Source of the DNA: a virus
DNA: 51,282 bases
Strand: one strand, 5' to 3'
Virus record (IMG/VR): IMGVR_UViG_3300028610_001208
Location: 1 to 51,282 of that record
Part shown: positions 29,632-39,197 of the stretch, in pieces
Layout of the letters: each line of letters starts with the position of its first letter
How positions within the stretch are numbered: position 1 is the first letter of the stretch
Translations under genes and position numbers: made by a program
Notes under the pieces: generated by a model
Databases searched by the model: none
Seen by the model: only the letters and a program-made list of their open reading frames with translations
What the model was told of the DNA's origin: nothing

Positions 29632-30864
29632 TCACCCTGCATACATGGTCCTCAAATCAGAGAACGACTCTCCTAACGAAACGCGGCGCGACGTGGCCGC
29701 CTCCGCAAGCTCAATCACGCATATCGTCGCGTGCTCAATGCCGTTGGCCCCCGGTGTACCTCCATTGCGTTTGATGTCCATTGTCCAGGTGTTCGCGTCA
29801 GACGCACCAGCCAGCAAGTCCTCCAGCCGGAACATCCGTAGCGCGTAGTCGTCTCGACCGATGCTGTTGCGTGGAAATACGATCGATTCTAGTAGGGTCG
29901 TTGGGCTGCTGATGCCCTTAACGATTTGACCCGCATTGGTTATGCCCGATCCACTTGACCCGTCAATATGAGCGTCAGCAAATACTAGGTGATTGCCTGC
30001 GTTTGCGAGCGTCGGAGCACCTGTCAATTTTGTGACGTAGGACGTAGAAGTAGTTGTCTGTCGGGCCCGGTTCGTATTCTCAAAGTAGTAGAAGTTCTTG
30101 AACGTGTCGAGGCGCAGGATCGTCAGTCGCGCCCGCTTGATAGATGCGGTCGTCACACCGCCTTGACTGCGGAATTCGATAGCAAACGTGTGAGAAGCCG
30201 CCGTAAGCTGGCCCGCTGTCTCGCCGCTGATGAATCCCACCACGCATGACCATGGCACCCACTCGGACGCACTTGCAGGCTGGTGCCGCATCGTGTTGAA
30301 AATCGTGCCCGAGTCGAAGTTCAGTCGACACTCAATGTCTGTCGACGTGCTTGCGTGGTTGAGTAACGCCTCTCCGATAACGAGATAGTCGCCTGCCGTA
30401 GCTGGCGTGAATGTCCGTGTAGCCTTCACCTGGAACGTCGCCGACGTCGTCGTGCTGGTGCCGAGGGAATTGGTCTCTTGGTCAACCGTACCGACGTCAA
30501 GTAGCTCAAGGCTCAGCGTATGGCTGTGCTTCGCCTTAGCACCTCCCGATGAGCCAACGATAAAATGACTCAGCTTCTCGCTTGCTGCTGGCGATGCGCC
30601 GAAAATGTCCCGCTGACAAGCTGCCATTAGCCGGTAGTCGAGGTTATCGAAGACGTTGCCGCCGTCGCTAAAGGGCACGTCGTCGATCGCACCAAACGGG
30701 TCGGCGGTAGCCCCGCCATTCAGAGACGCGACACCGCACACCCAGTTTATCACGCTCTCATTGGCAGGTGGCGTAAACGTGTGGTTCGCACCCTCAAGCG
30801 CAACGCCGCTTGCCCAAGCCTGCTCGGTGAGATCGGTGTCTGAAGCTGCAAGGCGGGTGGCCAT
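29632..30864 (-). CDS. Tail fibre/collar beta protein (410 aa)
   Basis: The ATG at 30864 overlaps the TAA of the upstream gene (TAATG). The protein is rich in Thr, Ser, Ala and Asn and consists of repeated beta segments (for example TATRTFTPATAGDYLVIGEALL and ARQTTTSTSYVTKLTGAPTLANAGNHL), typical of receptor-binding or fibre proteins with two similar jelly-roll-like domains (residues ~130-270 and ~270-400). Pairing by overlap with the 547-residue gene suggests they form one appendage. Confidence 0.65.
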   Translation of the reverse strand: MATRLAASDTDLTEQAWASGVALEGANHTFTPPANESVINWVCGVASLNGGATADPFGAIDDVPFSDGGNVFDNLDYRLMAACQRDIFGASPAASEKLSHFIVGSSGGAKAKHSHTLSLELLDVGTVDQETNSLGTSTTTSATFQVKATRTFTPATAGDYLVIGEALLNHASTSTDIECRLNFDSGTIFNTMRHQPASASEWVPWSCVVGFISGETAGQLTAASHTFAIEFRSQGGVTTASIKRARLTILRLDTFKNFYYFENTNRARQTTTSTSYVTKLTGAPTLANAGNHLVFADAHIDGSSGSGITNAGQIVKGISSPTTLLESIVFPRNSIGRDDYALRMFRLEDLLAGASDANTWTMDIKRNGGTPGANGIEHATICVIELAEAATSRRVSLGESFSDLRTMYAG

Positions 30865-32507
30865 TAGTCGATCGTTGCCTCCCAGGCGACCCACGCCTTC
30901 GTCGGGCCAGAAGCAACCGCGACGACTACACCCACGAGCCACTGATCCGCCGCAACGGCTCCGGAGGCCGCAAAAGAAGTCGTGGCCTCGCCCGTAGCGT
31001 CGATCAGTAGATCGGGATCTTCCGCAGTACCGCTGTCGATGACATCCGTTCCCGTTACGTCTGGAGTCGTCTTGGCTCGACGTTCAATGTTGAACGTCAT
31101 CGTGCCAGTGTCCGTCACGCCGTGAACCTCTACCATCGTAGCGGCGTAGGGCAGGAAATGTAACGGGAACTCCAGGCCGGCCACCGGGTTTTCGAGATAC
31201 CAAATCTTCGAAATCGTCCGAAGCTCATCGCCGGTCACGTCGGTCAGATCGGCCAACGCCGTCCCGTGCGGATTGGCGCCGTCGTCGAGGTTCAGCGCGC
31301 TATGGTCCGTTACTGCTGAAGCCGCGAACATAGTTTCGAACACGCTCTCGATGCTCGTCGCAGTGCCCGCGGACTTTTGAAAAACGATCCGCCCGATGAG
31401 CTTCCCGTGTGCTACGAGACGGGGCGGCAAGGTGGCCGGCGCCCCTTCGGCTTCCGCCGATGCAAGATTCGAATGCTCGGCCTGCGGATAGAGCATGACC
31501 ATTTCGTCATCCAGCTCGATGTAGAACCACAGGCTTGCGTAACGATTGTTCGTCATCGTCTGAAGCGTGCCGCTGTTGTCGTCCCATTCCGTGTTCGGCC
31601 ACTGACTTTGAGCAGCGACAAGAGTCCATCCACCCGCCCCGTCCCGGTAGTAGGCGTCGAAGGTGTCGGAGCCACTCGTGTCTATGGCAGCGATCGGGAA
31701 TACATTCAGCTTTTCCCAGATCGATCCGGCTGACATGGTAACGTTTCGGGTTCCAGTCTCACCTATGATAAGACCACCCTGACGTCTGTCGCGAGCCAGA
31801 GGCAGTGTTGCGTATAAGCGCAGAATCATCATAGCCGCATGATCGCCGACCGCGTGCTCTTCTCGTTGAATGTGCATGGCTCCGCCGGCTTCGTTAACCA
31901 CGGTGGCCAGCACAAAGTCGGTGAAGAAGTCGAAATCCGAATGGTTCGACTTGACCGCGAATCTTGGGCTGCCAGCGTTGTATTCGATGCCGATGAAACG
32001 GGTCGTTCCCGAAGGAACACTCAGTCCAGTCTCGGCTGCCCAATCAAAGAACAGTAGCTCACTGGTGGCCGTGGCCGCGGAACGTATTGCGCCTGCCCCG
32101 GCGCTGCCGTCCACGGTGTCACTTCCGCCGTCGGTGATCGTGCCACCAGATATCCAGCCGGCGCTATGGAACACGTCCTGGAGGTGCTGGACCGTCGAGA
32201 ACGTGGGATCGTCGATGCGGGCCAAGACTACTTCGGAGCCTTCAATCGTCCTCTCTATGACGGTCCGACCATCGCCGGTAAAGCGCGGATATTTACCGGA
32301 CGTGATGTTGCCGCTGTCGATCACGACCGCCTTGTCGATCGCGTCCTGCTGCGGGGAGCCGATCAGACTCACGGAATGCGTACCGACGCCGATCGGCTCC
32401 TCGTTGCTTCCGAACTGCTCTTGAAACAGCAGTGCGACCTGCTGGAACGTCCTTCGGCATTCGGCGAACGACGTCACCCCGACGTGCAGTTCTCGGGGCT
32501 CAGCCAT
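30864..32507 (-). CDS. Tail fibre-like protein (547 aa)
   Basis: Translationally coupled both to the nozzle-like gene upstream (TAATG at 32507) and to the fibre gene downstream. The central part (residues ~100-330) looks like a beta-sandwich carbohydrate-binding-type domain (SVPSGTTRFIGIEYN, WEKLNVFPIAAIDTSGSDTFDAYYRDG). The C-terminal ~130 residues form a beta domain (ISKIWYLENPVAGLEFPLHFLP...), like those at the end of podovirus fibre proteins. The position directly after the nozzle-like gene supports a tail location. Confidence 0.7.
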   Translation of the reverse strand: MAEPRELHVGVTSFAECRRTFQQVALLFQEQFGSNEEPIGVGTHSVSLIGSPQQDAIDKAVVIDSGNITSGKYPRFTGDGRTVIERTIEGSEVVLARIDDPTFSTVQHLQDVFHSAGWISGGTITDGGSDTVDGSAGAGAIRSAATATSELLFFDWAAETGLSVPSGTTRFIGIEYNAGSPRFAVKSNHSDFDFFTDFVLATVVNEAGGAMHIQREEHAVGDHAAMMILRLYATLPLARDRRQGGLIIGETGTRNVTMSAGSIWEKLNVFPIAAIDTSGSDTFDAYYRDGAGGWTLVAAQSQWPNTEWDDNSGTLQTMTNNRYASLWFYIELDDEMVMLYPQAEHSNLASAEAEGAPATLPPRLVAHGKLIGRIVFQKSAGTATSIESVFETMFAASAVTDHSALNLDDGANPHGTALADLTDVTGDELRTISKIWYLENPVAGLEFPLHFLPYAATMVEVHGVTDTGTMTFNIERRAKTTPDVTGTDVIDSGTAEDPDLLIDATGEATTSFAASGAVAADQWLVGVVVAVASGPTKAWVAWEATID

Positions 32508-35290
32508 TAGAGTCGCCGCCTTCCGCCCCGCTTAACGCGGATGAGCAAGTGCTCCAGCGACCAGGCCGCAGCGTTGTTGCTCGACAGCTTCACGAAGGCG
32601 GCCATGCCCCGTGCCCGCGGTCGAAACCGAGGGTTGTTGCCGGCCGTGAACTGTCCGGTGGCAATCGCCGGGGCCGTGAACGCCGTTTCCGCCCAGTCTC
32701 CGACGTGCAGCGACCAGTCGACCGGCCCGGAACTGAGCGGCAGTACGGCGCCCAACTCGGTGATGACGCCCTCCATGTCTCCGTCGGGTGAGATGTTTAG
32801 CGGGCCGATCCATACGTGCTGATCGAAATCAGCGCCGGTGTCCGAACCGGACGGCGCGTCGCGCCGGAAGCGCCTCAAGAACCCGTCCCGAGAGCCGAGA
32901 ATGACGTCGGAGTCCTCGGCCTTGAACGCTCGATAGCGGTGCGTCATGGTCGGTTGGAATTCGCTGTTACCCAGCCGTGCCGGCCAGAGGGATTCGGTAT
33001 TCAGGTCCACGGCCCACACGGACGACGTCGCTCCGGACAGCGACTTGATGAACAGGTGGAACACGCTGTCGCGATTGTCGTAGACCAGCGCCACCTCGCT
33101 CTTGGCTGAGTCGAACTCGATCAGCTCGCGCGGGAGGCGTCGCTTCGAGAACTGCTGCGGTCGACCCGTCAGGCCCGGCGGCTGCACATACAGGCCTTCT
33201 CGAGAGAGGAATAGCAGCCTGCCGTCCGGATCATGCGCCCATGCCTGCCGGGAGACGATGCCGATGGGCGACAGCTCCTCCATGTAACCGTTCTGGCGCG
33301 GATGACCGATGAGCACGACAATGCTCTCCAGTGAGGCGAAGAACAGGTAGTCTTTCGTGTGCGGGACTACGGCGGTAATCGGGAGTCCGATCGACCCGCG
33401 ATCGAATGTGATGTCGGCCACCGCCGCCGCGACGTCGACCTGGCCGTAGTCGAAGTCGGTCCATACCCCCTGTCTCGACATGAACCACGCATGAGGCGCG
33501 TAAGACGGTCCGGCGAGAACCACGGTGCCCAGCCAGGGCACGAGTATCGGGCATCCGGCCGGAACTAATCCGGCGGTCGCCTTCCAGCGATGGAGCTTCG
33601 ACGTCGCCTGAATCGTGTCGCCGTCCGTCTCGCCCAAATCGACGCCCGGCCGCTGGGGGTCGTACAGCTTCGGCGCTCGCTCGATACGGAAGTTCGCCTG
33701 GTTCGCCGGAATGTCCACGGTCGTCGGCAATCCGCGCGGGTAGTCGGTCAGCGTCATCGTCTGAGGCGACGTACCGGTCAGCGTGAAGCTGTAGCTACCG
33801 TCCTGAGTCTCCGGGTCCGGCGTGTCGAACAGGACGCAAATATGGTCGTTGGCGTCGAGAGCGAACGACGAGAAGTCGATGGCCGTGCCGTTGAATTGGA
33901 TCTCGCTGGACGCCACCTGGCAAGTGCCCTCAGTGATCCGACCGTAGTCCGAAATGTACAACCTTTGGAGCCAGGGCCCCGACGGACAGTCGTGATCGAG
34001 CGCTATGTCGACCGGGCTGTTTACGTCCGTATCCGCCATCACTAACGAGGCGTTCTTGCCAAATATGCGTCCGTTCGCGCCGGCGAGAATCAGGTTCTCG
34101 GCCGTCTCGAAGGTCGTTGACGCGCTACTCCATTGGAGTTTGGTATTCGTGATGTACGATCGGTAGGTGAACCCCTCGATTGCCCCGAGGTTGTTGGTCA
34201 CAGAGAACCCGAATCGCCGTGCGTTCGACGCCAACCCGGGCAGAAAATCCGGAATCGCCAGCGTTCCAACGAGTTCGCCGTGGTAGTTAATCCGCAGTTC
34301 CGCACCGGTCGTCAGGTAGCCGATTGTCGCCGTGAACCAGCCCGGTGCCGCTACTCCGCCCGGCTGCGGATCGGTCACCTCTCCAAAACTGTTCCCGTCG
34401 AATGTCGCCTTCCTCGTAATAACACCCGCGACGCACTCGTCGACGCGAACCTGGAATAATCCAAGAGCGATGATCTTGTCGAACCTTGGATTTCCGAGGT
34501 CGTCGCGCAGGTCGTACGGGTCTTGGACCGTCCCGTACACGCCCTCCGGCTTCACCGATCGGACCAGCGTAATGACGAGACCGGTGAATCGCGGCGAAGT
34601 CTGGGGGAGCTTGTCGTTCTGCGTGAATGGCGTGGTGCCTTCTGCTGCCACGCGCGTCAGTGTAGCATCGTCCGTAATATAGAGGCGCACCGTATCGCAG
34701 TAACTATTGACTCCGTTCGTGTGAAGGAATGGAGCGGTCTTGACTCCGAACACGGTCGTGGCGCTTCCGGCAGTAACCACTATCGGCGGCTGGAACTCTT
34801 CGAGCCAGTATCCGCCGGGACGTCGCGACAAGGGTGCTGGCGCAGTGTTGCTGCCCGGCGGCGAACCCTTGAAGACGCCACCGAGTCCGCCGATTACGTC
34901 TTCGGTGAGGCCCAGCTCGGTATTGAAGAACACGCCCACGTCGGCAGTTTCGTACCGAAAGTAGTGGCCGAAAGACAGGTTGTCTGTGGGCGGATTGGGG
35001 TCGCCGAAGTCGTCCAGGAACTCATTCCGATGCGTCGGAGTCGCGGAGAGCGGAACGACGTTGACCGAATTGAGCAGGCGGATTTCTCGATTGTCTGCCG
35101 ACCCGAGCTGGGTGGTGTCGAATTTCTCGAGCCCGGGGCGAGTGCCGCCTATCATTCGGCCGTCTTCCTGGTCGACGGCGCGCACGTTCATCGCGTCCGG
35201 GGTCGTGAAGGGCCGCTGCTTCTGGAAGCCAAGAGCCCGATCCACGCCGGCCAGCGGAAACTCTACGCGCACCGTGCGACCAGAGGCCAT
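32507..35290 (-). CDS. Tail nozzle-like structural protein (927 aa)
   Basis: The N-terminus PLAGVDRALGFQKQRPFTTPDAMNVRAVDQEDGRMIGGTRPG is a pattern I know from large podovirus tail proteins that follow the adaptor gene (T7 gp12-like or P22 gp10/gp26-region equivalents). The remainder is beta-rich with propeller-like blades in residues ~560-850 (WFMSRQGVWTDFDYG, LLFLSREGLYVQPPG, DNRDSVFHLFI). It would extend the tail tube below the adaptor. No tape measure or tube gene exists, which supports a short-tailed particle. Confidence 0.75.
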   Translation of the reverse strand: MASGRTVRVEFPLAGVDRALGFQKQRPFTTPDAMNVRAVDQEDGRMIGGTRPGLEKFDTTQLGSADNREIRLLNSVNVVPLSATPTHRNEFLDDFGDPNPPTDNLSFGHYFRYETADVGVFFNTELGLTEDVIGGLGGVFKGSPPGSNTAPAPLSRRPGGYWLEEFQPPIVVTAGSATTVFGVKTAPFLHTNGVNSYCDTVRLYITDDATLTRVAAEGTTPFTQNDKLPQTSPRFTGLVITLVRSVKPEGVYGTVQDPYDLRDDLGNPRFDKIIALGLFQVRVDECVAGVITRKATFDGNSFGEVTDPQPGGVAAPGWFTATIGYLTTGAELRINYHGELVGTLAIPDFLPGLASNARRFGFSVTNNLGAIEGFTYRSYITNTKLQWSSASTTFETAENLILAGANGRIFGKNASLVMADTDVNSPVDIALDHDCPSGPWLQRLYISDYGRITEGTCQVASSEIQFNGTAIDFSSFALDANDHICVLFDTPDPETQDGSYSFTLTGTSPQTMTLTDYPRGLPTTVDIPANQANFRIERAPKLYDPQRPGVDLGETDGDTIQATSKLHRWKATAGLVPAGCPILVPWLGTVVLAGPSYAPHAWFMSRQGVWTDFDYGQVDVAAAVADITFDRGSIGLPITAVVPHTKDYLFFASLESIVVLIGHPRQNGYMEELSPIGIVSRQAWAHDPDGRLLFLSREGLYVQPPGLTGRPQQFSKRRLPRELIEFDSAKSEVALVYDNRDSVFHLFIKSLSGATSSVWAVDLNTESLWPARLGNSEFQPTMTHRYRAFKAEDSDVILGSRDGFLRRFRRDAPSGSDTGADFDQHVWIGPLNISPDGDMEGVITELGAVLPLSSGPVDWSLHVGDWAETAFTAPAIATGQFTAGNNPRFRPRARGMAAFVKLSSNNAAAWSLEHLLIRVKRGGRRRL

Positions 35291-35311
35291 GATCGTGGAC
35301 TCCCGTCGGTG

Positions 35312-35551
35312 CTAGGTGATGGCCGTCCACGTCGGCGAAGCCTTGGTCCCGGAGTTGTACTTGGGTGTTCCGCCGACGTTGACTCGGGCTCCGGGCGCAA
35401 AACCGTCGGCGGCCACCGGATCGGCCGCGGACCAGCCGAATTGGAATCCGTCGTCAGTGGCGAACAGGGCCATGACGTTTCCGGTCTGTGTCTGGTCCGG
35501 AAGAACGTCTTGCTCCAAGTGGCGTGCCGTGTTACTTGCGTGCGCGGTCAT
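35312..35551 (-). CDS. Small structural-operon protein (79 aa)
   Basis: AAGGAGAAAATGAT precedes the ATG. The product is short, with few charged residues in its C-terminal half (GFAPGARVNVGGTPKYNSG), lying between the adaptor and nozzle-like genes. No family recognised; perhaps a minor tail component. Confidence 0.65.
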   Translation of the reverse strand: MTAHASNTARHLEQDVLPDQTQTGNVMALFATDDGFQFGWSAADPVAADGFAPGARVNVGGTPKYNSGTKASPTWTAIT

Positions 35552-35563
35552 ATCATTTTCTCC

Positions 35564-37126
35564 TTAGGGGGTAACGGGTCCACGGTAGGTCACCGTCAGC
35601 CCCGGGTGGATAACTCGATCTCCGAACCTGCCCCTCCTGGACCTGTCCGTCATTATGCCTAGCGAGTCGGGCTCGGTGCGCAGCCGGTCGGCGAAGACAG
35701 ACGCCGTGAGTGCTTGCATGAACCGCGCGTGCTGGACCCCCTGAGACTCTTCCTCGATCCCCTCGACGACCTGTAGGATCGACTGCTTGATCAGTTCGGT
35801 GTGCTCCATGCCGAGGCGTGCGTATCGCTGCGTCGACCCGAGCGCGTCCGGGATCGCATGGTAGGGTATCGCCAGTGTGTACGTGCCGTCCGGCTTAGGG
35901 TAGACCATCATGGACATACGAACGCCCACCATTGGGTCGAAAGGTCGGGGGACGATGGCTATTTGTCTTGGGCGGCCAGTGCGTTCCGTCACGCTCTGCC
36001 GCAACTGGCGTATCGTGCCTTCGGACGTGAGCGGGATCGGACCGAACGTCGGGCGGTCGCCGACCATGGTCACCGGCCCCGACAGTCCGCCGTAGTCGTC
36101 CGGCAGGTCGTAGTCGGCCTTCAGCGTAGACGGTCGAGCGATAGACACGGCGGCCCCGGCGACGTTCGAACGGGCGTCGCCGACGACCTGGCACTGAGTA
36201 CCAGAGACCACGGCCTCGATCACGTACGCGACACTGTCGATCGTCAGCTCCTCGCCGACGTTACTGTCCGAGAGGATCGACGTGGTGAGCACGACCGTGG
36301 AGGCGCTGGTCGAGAGAACAGAACTGACGACCGCAATCTCCGGAGAGTACACGAAGAACTCATGCCCGTTTACGTCCCAGCTCTGCGGTATGGCGGGCAA
36401 GTCGTCTGTAAGGAGTGTCGCCGATTGGGCCTCGTGGCCATCCAGTCTTATTTCGAATATCGGCCACTTCGTTCTCGGGATCGCTAGGTCCATCTGGAAT
36501 TCAACGTCCCACACCGAGGTGGGGAACACGCCGCCGGCCGCCCGCATGTAATGTTTCCAGAAGTCGAGCGACGGATCCTGCCCGAGTAGCGCGAAAGTTC
36601 CCGGCTCACCTCCTAAAATAGCGAGCGCGGACTGAATGATCCCCTTCCGCTTGACTCTGAACGTTCCGGTCTCACCCGTGGCGTCGCCATGGACGATGGC
36701 CTTCTCGAACGATACGCGGGTCTTGATCAGGTATTCTTTGCCGCTGGTGACGAACTGGATCAGATCGGCGATGAATGGATTGCCCGGTCCGATCGCCATT
36801 TCCGGCTGAAACGTGCCGCGCCCCGGCGCCACGTTGATCGTCGTCTCGTCGTTCGCCAGCGACGGTGCCTCGGCCAGCGTAGACGACAGCAGATTACTAA
36901 CCACGATCTCGGCCACCGGCTTGATGTGCCGCCATACGTGGGGAACGTTCTCGCCGGGTAGCGGCGGCGGTATGTACACCTGCCGAATCGCGGAGTCGAG
37001 CGTGTCCTGGATCAACGCCGACTGATTGGCCGTCCACGCCAGGTCCACGCCGGGTCCGTAGCCAAGGCGCTGCGCAGAAAAGCGGCGCAGTGCCTCGTAG
37101 GCCATTGTCAATGTCGATTCGGCCAT
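35564..37126 (-). CDS. Head-tail adaptor-like protein (520 aa)
   Basis: The N-terminus has the LRR..AQRLGYGPGVDLAWTANQSALIQDTLDSAIRQVYIPP pattern typical of podovirus tail-tube A/adaptor proteins, in which a helical domain docks onto the portal. The rest is a large beta domain (residues ~150-350 unlike the family, an insertion) and ends with a helical segment (HTELIKQSILQVVEGIEEES). At 520 residues it is more than twice the usual ~200. Position between decoration/capsid genes and the nozzle-like gene fits. Confidence 0.7.
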   Translation of the reverse strand: MAESTLTMAYEALRRFSAQRLGYGPGVDLAWTANQSALIQDTLDSAIRQVYIPPPLPGENVPHVWRHIKPVAEIVVSNLLSSTLAEAPSLANDETTINVAPGRGTFQPEMAIGPGNPFIADLIQFVTSGKEYLIKTRVSFEKAIVHGDATGETGTFRVKRKGIIQSALAILGGEPGTFALLGQDPSLDFWKHYMRAAGGVFPTSVWDVEFQMDLAIPRTKWPIFEIRLDGHEAQSATLLTDDLPAIPQSWDVNGHEFFVYSPEIAVVSSVLSTSASTVVLTTSILSDSNVGEELTIDSVAYVIEAVVSGTQCQVVGDARSNVAGAAVSIARPSTLKADYDLPDDYGGLSGPVTMVGDRPTFGPIPLTSEGTIRQLRQSVTERTGRPRQIAIVPRPFDPMVGVRMSMMVYPKPDGTYTLAIPYHAIPDALGSTQRYARLGMEHTELIKQSILQVVEGIEEESQGVQHARFMQALTASVFADRLRTEPDSLGIMTDRSRRGRFGDRVIHPGLTVTYRGPVTP

Positions 37127-37144
37127 AACTCATTCTCACGAGCT

Positions 37145-37174
37145 GGGCGTCGAGCGCTGGCACGCTCGACGCCC
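37145..37174. other. 12-bp perfect hairpin between late genes
   Basis: GGGCGTCGAGCG (37145-37156) and its exact complement (37163-37174) are separated by six bases. It sits in the 104-bp gap between the 37231-38058 gene and the start of the adaptor gene. No T-run follows on the minus strand, so a role in mRNA processing or stability, setting capsid above tail expression, is more likely than termination. Confidence 0.6.
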
Positions 37175-37230
37175 GCTCGGGCAAGAAGGCCAGTCAGCGA
37201 CGTTGCGCGATCGCCGACCGTCCACACGTC

Positions 37231-38058
37231 TTACGCATTCAGCTCGCTCATGCACGCGATCCAGTCGATCGCGCCGCCGGTGTCGGGCGTGCCGTTGATC
37301 TTCATCGTGAAGGTCGGCGTCAGCAACTCGTCTTCGGGGAACGTCGCGGCCTCGATGTTCGCCTGAGTGATCTCGCGGTCCGCCTTGAGCGTTCCGTCGA
37401 TCCAGATCGAGACCCGGCCGTCGGCTCCGTACTTACCCTTGTCGTACTTGAAGCCGAGCTTGATGTAGGTGTCCGCGACCATCGTGGCGATCCCGGCCTG
37501 CGCAATTTGCGCCGCTTGGCCTTCGGCGCCGTAGACGAAGTCCACGGTAGCCGCCGCCGCGATGTCGACGTGGAATCCGATGTACGACATACCGGTGGCG
37601 CCGGTGATAATCCCGCCGGTGTCGTCGATCAGGAATCCCGCCGGGACGGGCCGGTTGCCTCCGGCGTCCCACGCCATACCGACGAACATCGCCGTATCGT
37701 CGGTGATGTCCGCCTTCTTGACGCGGGCCTCGAACCAGAGCTTGCGCTCCTGCTCCATCTTGTGGAACGCGAGATCCCGAGCCAGGATGAACTCGTCGTT
37801 GTCGGCGTCCATGCCGGCCGCTTCCAGTTCTCCGATGTCGTCGTCGTTCGCCCCGATGAGCGTCACGCCGGTGTCCTGGGTCGTGATCCAACCTTGATCG
37901 GCGACCTGCGTCACCATCGTCAGCCCTGCTAGGGCCTCGAAGTCATCGAAGAAATACCGATACTTCGCCTGCCCGATCATGTCCGTATAGTTCGCCTGAT
38001 CCCACCAGAGTCCCGGCGAGTGAAGGCGAAGCGATTCGCCTCGATATATTGGATTCAT
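37231..38058 (-). CDS. Head decoration-like protein with lectin-type beta-sandwich (275 aa)
   Basis: Directly downstream of the major capsid gene with AAGGAGAAAAGAC as ribosome site. The strand pattern (KYRYFFDDFEA, KLWFEARVKKADITDDTAMFVGMAWDAGG, TYIKLGFKYDKG, VSIWIDGTLKADREI) is that of a concanavalin/LamG-like sandwich, which several phages use as outer capsid decoration. Direct recognition as decoration is from context; a fibre head-binding module is an alternative. Confidence 0.65.
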   Translation of the reverse strand: MNPIYRGESLRLHSPGLWWDQANYTDMIGQAKYRYFFDDFEALAGLTMVTQVADQGWITTQDTGVTLIGANDDDIGELEAAGMDADNDEFILARDLAFHKMEQERKLWFEARVKKADITDDTAMFVGMAWDAGGNRPVPAGFLIDDTGGIITGATGMSYIGFHVDIAAAATVDFVYGAEGQAAQIAQAGIATMVADTYIKLGFKYDKGKYGADGRVSIWIDGTLKADREITQANIEAATFPEDELLTPTFTMKINGTPDTGGAIDWIACMSELNA

Positions 38059-38122
38059 TGTCTTTTCTCCTTGTCAGGTCAGTTTGAACCGTTGCGTATC
38101 TTCCCTATCAGGTTCGCTCGCC

Positions 38123-39169
38123 CTACGTCACCTTTGCGTAGACCTGCTGTCGGCGCCGGTCGTCGCAATAGATGTTCCAGGAGAGGTCGACCCATACCAC
38201 GAACGCGTTGTGCATGCTCGGGACGATCGCCGGGTCCGTCTCACGCATGAAGTTCCCGCGCAGGAACACGGGGTAGAAGAAGTCGAGATTGATCCCGTAC
38301 AGCGGCTCCTCGGCGTCGGTGTTGAGCTTGGGCACGTGGATGACCGCCGCGCCCTTGAGCGTGGTGATGCCGTCCATGGACGCCACGTCGCGGCCCAGGT
38401 TCTCGTTCTGCGACTCGCCGATCGTATCGATCGCCAGTCGCGTATCGATGTTGCAGTACCAGCGGTTGGTCTGGCCGATACCCATTCGGAAGTCGTCCAC
38501 GCCCACCGGCGACTTGAACTGCGTGAGTTCGACGCCCTTTCGCACCTTGGCGATCAGGTCAGTCTTGCTGACCGCCGCGTAGTCTGCGGCGTAGTGTTGC
38601 CAGCCGGTCTTCACCGCCGGGTCAAGCCCCCCGATGTCCGTGAACCCGGTGGGCAGGTTGGCGACGAAGCCCTCCTGGCCGGTCGTCGGCTTGGGCAGCC
38701 AATAGCCGATCGGAAAGATCGACTTCTGGTCGGCGGCGTCCGGCGAAGTATCCCAGAACTTGTCTTCCATGTGCGCCGCCAGCGACAGGAAGCCGTCGGT
38801 ACGCCGCACCCGGAGAAGGTCCACGATCTCCGACTCGCCGTCGTTCTCGAGCATCTCCCGGCGGTCCCACGCATAGTGAGTCTGCGTGTGTCGCCAGGGG
38901 ACGTCCACGAACGACAGGGTGTCCTTGATTTGGACCGTGTCTTCCTCGAAGAACCCGACGTCCGTCGCGGCGTCCGAGTGGTCGGTCATCACCCGCTGCT
39001 GGATGCCCTTGCCGCCCTGGAAGACGACCCGGTCGGATCGGATGATCCGACTCATGACCTCGTAATGCTGCAACTTCTGCGCGAACTGAACCAGTCGCCC
39101 TTTGCGCAACTGATTCAGGGTGGACGTCGAGAGATCAAGAATCTCTCGATCGGTCAATGTCAATGCCAT
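38123..39169 (-). CDS. Major capsid protein
   Basis: The 348-residue product follows the scaffold gene and has AGGAGTAAG upstream. Its pattern (KGRLVQFAQKLQHYEVMSRIIRSDRVVFQGGKGIQQRVM, HTQTHYAWDRREM, GFLSLAAHMEDKFW, RWYCNIDTRLA) is that of the HK97-fold capsid proteins common in environmental podoviruses. There is no fused protease or delta domain, as expected with a separate scaffold. Confidence 0.85.
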   Translation of the reverse strand: MALTLTDREILDLSTSTLNQLRKGRLVQFAQKLQHYEVMSRIIRSDRVVFQGGKGIQQRVMTDHSDAATDVGFFEEDTVQIKDTLSFVDVPWRHTQTHYAWDRREMLENDGESEIVDLLRVRRTDGFLSLAAHMEDKFWDTSPDAADQKSIFPIGYWLPKPTTGQEGFVANLPTGFTDIGGLDPAVKTGWQHYAADYAAVSKTDLIAKVRKGVELTQFKSPVGVDDFRMGIGQTNRWYCNIDTRLAIDTIGESQNENLGRDVASMDGITTLKGAAVIHVPKLNTDAEEPLYGINLDFFYPVFLRGNFMRETDPAIVPSMHNAFVVWVDLSWNIYCDDRRRQQVYAKVT

Positions 39170-39197
39170 ATCTACTTACTCCTGAGCGGAACCCGCT

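Noticed and set aside
34523-35662. 379-codon plus-strand frame opposite the nozzle-like gene
   Set aside because: It is antisense to a well-supported structural gene, Arg/Val/Gly-rich as expected for the opposite strand of GC-rich coding DNA, and has no recognised motif.
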